DNA from: Chamaecrista fasciculata
Taxonomy: Eukaryota > Streptophyta > Magnoliopsida > Fabales > Fabaceae
DNA length: 64,000 nt
Reading direction: 5' to 3'
Assembly: GCA_003254925.1 (NCBI GenBank)
Contig: QANZ01014774.1
Coordinates: forward strand, 7,465-71,464
In this document: piece after piece, positions 59,847 to 64,000 of the stretch
How the letters are laid out: each line of letters opens with the position of its first letter
Position numbering within the stretch: position 1 is the first letter of the stretch
Translations under genes and position numbers: made by a program
Notes under the pieces: model-generated
Database searches by the model: none
Seen by the model: only the letters and a program-made list of their open reading frames with translations
What the model was told of the DNA's origin: nothing

Positions 59847-61971
59847 TGTTAGGAATTGTGCCCTAGGGCCAATCCTCTTTTATATATGTTATGAACATAT
59901 GGATTAATTTATAGAGATAAATTAATGGTTTTCACATTATTAGCATGTTTACTGTGATTACGTCCATGATTAATTATAAGATAATTAATCTAAATCTGTC
60001 CCTGATCGATTGTTTTCGTGGGAGCGAAAATGAACTAAGATCAGCATGACCTCAGTGCATAGGGATGCACGCACTAGATGCTGGAATGAGAGTCATGGTG
60101 CAATTACGTAAGGGGTTACGAATTGCTGGACTGACCCGGAGAGTCCTGCATGGGTTTAGTCATCAGTTTGCCTCTCTTGTACACCTGTCACGACGCCTTA
60201 GACCTGAGGTCATCATTATTCCGGCGTTGCAGTTGTCAGACTTTGGCTTAGTCTAACGTTGCCCGTAGCAGGGTAGCCATAAGGGCTAAGTACGGGTCTG
60301 GTTGATTGCCGTGCTGAGGAATGTGGACTGACCAAAATTGGGATTTTGTTCCCCATTAAATTGGGAGATATCTTACTGGCGCCCTCGATGAGTCTGTCCA
60401 GGAAAAGGCGTGGCCACGCTAGTATATGGGACTTACTCAAGGAGATCGAGAAAGTAAAGGTTTGGATCATGGATGACTTTCCCGTGCCTGATCCATAACC
60501 AAGATATCGCAGAACAATAGGGTCGGTGCCTAGGAGGTACGAAGGTTAAAATCGGTTCTGGTAACGATCGATCAACTCACGTGTTTTGGGTAGTCGCGAT
60601 GGCTTGCTAGAGTCCGCTCACGACTTGTAGGACATAGGGATGACCTACTGCCAACTTCACGTGGGGCCTGCTGGGTCACACACGAGCAGGATTAGAACAC
60701 ACCTTATAAGGGACACGAATTAGGGTAATTCGTGGGTCACTCCGTGGCCTAATTTAAGACACAGAGGAAATGTCTGGGACATTATGTCTTGTCTTAAATT
60801 TTCTACAGTTTAAATAATTGTTAAATGATTAATAGAGATTAATTATTTACAATTTAAATATTAGGAATAATAAATCAAATAATTCCTAAAAGTTAGGAGA
60901 TTATTGATTTATAAAATTCCCTAATATTTTGCTTGAGGGTGGCGCCTCATTTTTTGGTGATTTAATTAATAAAAATGTTTTATTAATTTAAGTCATGGAT
61001 TTGAATTTGAATTTGAGATTCTAGATTTGAATTAAGATATTGGGGTAATATTTTAATTCAATAAAGAATTTAAATTCAGAATTCAAAATTTGAATTAAAG
61101 ATATTATTGTAATATTTTAATTCAAAAACATTGGGATAAAATAAGTTGGTTATGACTTCCTAATTTTAGGAGTTATTTTTGATTTATAAAATTCCCAATA
61201 ATTAAGGAGAAATAGGCGCCTAGCTCATGTGGGTCCCATTGGAAGATTTGATCTTCAATTTGATTCTATGAGTTAGGGATTTGAATTTGAATTAAAATAT
61301 TATGGTAATATTTTAATTAGATATTCAAGTCTTAAAGATATGATATTATCAGAATATCATGATTTTATATTTATAAAATTACTATAATTTTAGTAAATAT
61401 AAGCCAAGAAAGTCGCCTAGCTCATAACTTGGTCATGTCATGCACATTGTGAAAAACCCTAGCTCACTAAGAGAAGTCGAAATTCATCCTAGTAGAGAGA
61501 GAATTTTCGCCACCCACCTTCCTAGAGAGAGAAGTCGATTTTCTTCTAAGTGTTAGAGAGAGAAATCGAAAGTTGTGGGTTCTAGGGTTCTTGAGTGAAG
61601 AAGAACAAAAGGGGTTTTGTTGCTGTCTTACACTCAGTATTGCGCCACCTTGCCTGGAGTTCAGAGAAGGAGTTCCTGAATTCACAAACTGTAGATTGGA
61701 TCCCGAGTCTCTTTGGAGAAAGAGGCGTGGAGGCTAGCACCTCGTGTTCGGGAAACTGTTCGTGTGGATCACCGGTAGAGGAAGGACGTGCAAACGGACT
61801 TCTAGACTCACGAGTATCACCAATCCGATTGAAAGCTTGAGGTATAACACTTTTCATATCTGGTTTTAAATTCAACTAGCGGATCTCAGGGTTGGATTTT
61901 CCTGGGGAGCGCAAGTTTTTTTTTTTTACTGTTTGCTTCCGCTGCGTGTTTTCCCCGGGGATTTCCCAACA
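59847..61971 (+). mobile_element. Copia 5' LTR, 2.1 kb
   Basis: It starts tgttaggaattgtgccc and ends ggatttcccaaca, with the short TG...CA inverted ends, directly before a primer-binding site. About 60890-61440 contains three degenerate direct repeats (gatttataaaattccc, gcctagctcat and gatttgaatttgaatt blocks). It is inserted in gypsy gag after caactc; the 5-bp target duplication (probably aactc) cannot be confirmed because the 3' end lies outside the window. Confidence 0.9.
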
Positions 61972-61972
61972 G

Positions 61973-61990
61973 TGGTATCAGAGCCACGCT
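61973..61990 (+). other. Copia primer-binding site
   Basis: tggtatcagagccacgct is complementary to the 3' end of initiator methionine tRNA, the usual primer of plant Copia elements. Confidence 0.9.
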
Positions 61991-63515
61991 AGTCCTGGAT
62001 TTAAAATCATTTTGTGTACATGTGATGTATGCTTGGCGTGTTTTACCTGTTTCAATCACGTTTTTGGTTTTACAAAAATCCACCGAATATTTTGTTAAAA
62101 TTGAATCTACAAGAAAAGGTGCAAATTTATGTATGTGATACATAAAGAAATCAATATGATTGATTTGGAAATTTTTCTTGCAAGTTTAGGCCAAAGTCGA
62201 AATTCCCATATAATTATGGTTAAAAGTGTTTTAATCATAATATTATGTGGGTGACTGAAAATTTAAATAAAATTATGAATTTTAAAATTTTTGGGTCAAT
62301 AATTAAAATTTTGGAATATGATTCCTGAATTTTATAATTATTGATAATTGGCCTAATTTCAAGAAAAGGCATGTTAAAATTGCACACCCTAATTAACACC
62401 TACAAAAATCGTTTTTGATATGTGTTGGATATATATTGTGTTTGACATGATTGTATGAAGTGTTCATATATGTAATTGTGTGGTGTTGGATATGGCTCTA
62501 GGTTTATGGTGTATATGGCCTGCGTGTCGTCTCCCTCTATCCGATGTAAATTTACATTTCAGTTTATACCTCAATGTAACTGGGGTTTACTCTCTTGTAA
62601 ATTTACGTTTTTCTTTTAGAAAAATTCTCTCATTGGCTTGGGAGAATTATTAGGATAGGTGAGCCATATCTAAACACACTGTATGTCAGTTTACATTTAG
62701 TTTGTATGTGATACAAAGCGCTAGATGTATGTTTAGGACGCGATTTTAACATGCTAATTACCCCGCTTTGGCGCAATAATTTCGTATGCGATACGACCAT
62801 GGGATTTTGCACATGATGCAAGATCCGTGCACATGTTTATGTGTATGTGATACACTTGGGGAATAAACATGTGGCATGACTCGTTTAATTTTAAAAGGAG
62901 TTTTAAAATTAAACTATAAAACGGAACCTTTCAAAAATCAAACCCTTTTAGAAAATCTTAAGTTTTAATGCCATCAATAAAACACCCTGTTGAAATCTTG
63001 TTCATCGTGGAGCGGTGATCGCCCTCAGCGACACGTATCTGCCTTGACCTCGAGGAGACACGGGTGAATGGGGGTTTTCAGTTCGACGCCCATTGAAATC
63101 TTGGGTCATTAAATGCGTTGATCGCCCTCCGCGACACGTGTTTAAGTGACGCCGTTGATGATATGGGGCTGGGCTTCGGCCTCGTCGTTTGGGCCTTGCC
63201 ATTCACGAGTTTTATTGTGTTACTTAATGGGGCTATCAAAACGGTTTTGGGTCTCAAGGCATTAGATGGGATAACACATGCCGTATCATATGATGATACA
63301 GTCCCATAAAGATCTAAGAGTCACATAGAGATGTGATTGGTAAGGAGTTACCTACCTAAATAGCTAAAGGATGCATGATCGCCCTCAGCGACGGTAGACT
63401 TTGGTGAAATATGGGTCTTAGCCACTAATAATAAATTTTACTGGGTTTTATAAAATGGTGGATATATTTTATTTTCCTGCTAATTAAACTTTGCATATCT
63501 GAATTGTAGAATCAA
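61991..63515 (+). other. Copia untranslated leader
   Basis: A 1.5-kb leader with no coding capacity. It has recurring gtatgtgatac motifs (about 62131, 62704, 62787, 62842), three gatcgccctc(a/c)gcgaca blocks (63017, 63119, 63379) and tgtaaatttaca-type palindromes (62547-62610). The first ~390 bp also occurs inverted at 37363-37750. Confidence 0.75.
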
Positions 63516-64000
63516 ATGGCAACAAACGTTCCCTCACTATCACTGCGATCTGTCCTTGAGAAGGACAAGTTGACTGGGACTAACTTTCTCGACTGGTACC
63601 GGAATGTGAGAATTGTTCTCACCCAGGAGAGAAAGCTCTATGTCCTAGACAACCCCATCCCTGAACAGCCTGCTGCCAATGCTCCAAGAGCTCAGAAGGA
63701 TGCTTACGAGAAGCATCAGAGTGACTCTGTGGACGTTGCCTGTCTTATGCTCGTTACCATGGTTCCCGAGATTCAAAAGAACTTGGAGAACAAAGGGGCA
63801 TATGAGATGATAACGCATCTCAAGGAAATGTTCCAAGTACAGGCAAGGCAAGAGAGGTTTGAGACTTCAAAAGCTCTCTACTCTTGCAAGATGGCAGAAG
63901 GTGGATCTGTGAGTGCCCACGTCTTGAAGATGCAGGGGCACATAGATCACCTTGCTAGGCTGGGATTTCCCATTTTGCCAGAGCTAGCGACGGATTTGAT
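63516..64000 (+). CDS. Copia gag, 5' part (runs off the window)
   Basis: The frame is open from ATG 63516 to the window end (161 codons). It starts MATNVPSLSLRSVLEKDKLT, then GTNFLDWYRNVRIVLTQERK, the characteristic start of plant Ty1/copia gag, and continues into a UBN2-type region (DAYEKHQSDSVDVACLMLVT, SKALYSCKMAEGGSVSAHVL). There are no stops or frameshifts in the visible part, unlike the gypsy gag next door, so this may be the youngest retroelement here. The RNA-binding knuckle and pol would lie beyond 64000. Confidence 0.9.
   Translation, partial: MATNVPSLSLRSVLEKDKLTGTNFLDWYRNVRIVLTQERKLYVLDNPIPEQPAANAPRAQKDAYEKHQSDSVDVACLMLVTMVPEIQKNLENKGAYEMITHLKEMFQVQARQERFETSKALYSCKMAEGGSVSAHVLKMQGHIDHLARLGFPILPELATDL

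Noticed and set aside
60065..60470. ORFs in the Copia LTR
   Set aside because: Located inside the LTR between defined TG and CA ends; no conserved domain and many competing frames.

Overview
This is nuclear DNA of a flowering plant, most likely a eudicot, and strongly AT-rich. The evidence is spliced genes with GT-AG introns, plant-type LTR retrotransposons (initiator-Met primer site; the TGGCGCC gypsy primer site), CACTA, MULE, hAT and Harbinger-like transposons and tRNA-derived SINEs. I cannot name the species. Almost everything here is transposon-derived. Only one host gene is clearly recognisable, plus one unrecognised small gene present in two tandem copies.

Layout. (1) 1-912: relics of a Copia LTR and a minus-strand LTR. 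(2) 919-8717: a three-exon ATX1/CCH-type copper metallochaperone on the + strand. Its upstream region is packed with foldback MITEs and its second intron (4.1 kb) ends in a hAT MITE 23 bp before the splice acceptor. (3) 10114-43992: a tandem duplication, copy 1 = 10114-35871 and copy 2 = 35872-43992. Each copy carries exons of a small coiled-coil-like gene on the - strand, a SINE and hAT MITEs. Copy 1 is enlarged by a 16.5-kb MULE (17777-34262) whose empty site is preserved in copy 2. (4) Inside the MULE, a GRF zinc-finger/coiled-coil/membrane gene near the left TIR (+) faces a mudrA-type transposase near the right TIR (-). An 8.9-kb CACTA element (19964-28886) is nested between them, inside an older LTR-like relic. 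(5) 44230-49143: a minus-strand CACTA relic keeping the N-terminal half of the transposase that the first CACTA lacks. (6) 49224-52377: a Harbinger/Tourist-like element with TAA target duplication, an internal minisatellite and a nested foldback element carrying an ORF. (7) 53036-53224: an intact-looking SINE. (8) 53600-59846: Ty3/gypsy relics, ending in a gypsy LTR, primer site and broken gag. (9) 59847-64000: the 5' part of a Copia element (2.1-kb LTR, primer site, leader, start of gag) inserted into that gypsy gag; it runs off the window.

The most unusual unit is the MULE. It has two convergent genes, each starting next to a roughly 370-390 bp TIR, which recalls maize MuDR (mudrA/mudrB), but a GRF zinc-finger gene occupies the second position. 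The mudrA-like frame is broken by a single stop codon and the GRF frame by a single stop within an exact-period in-frame duplication, so both look recently inactivated. The order of events can be read from the sequence: SINE and hAT insertions, then the 8.1-kb tandem duplication, then MULE and foldback insertions into copy 1 and a Copia fragment in copy 2. Within the MULE, an LTR-like insertion appears to precede the CACTA insertion.
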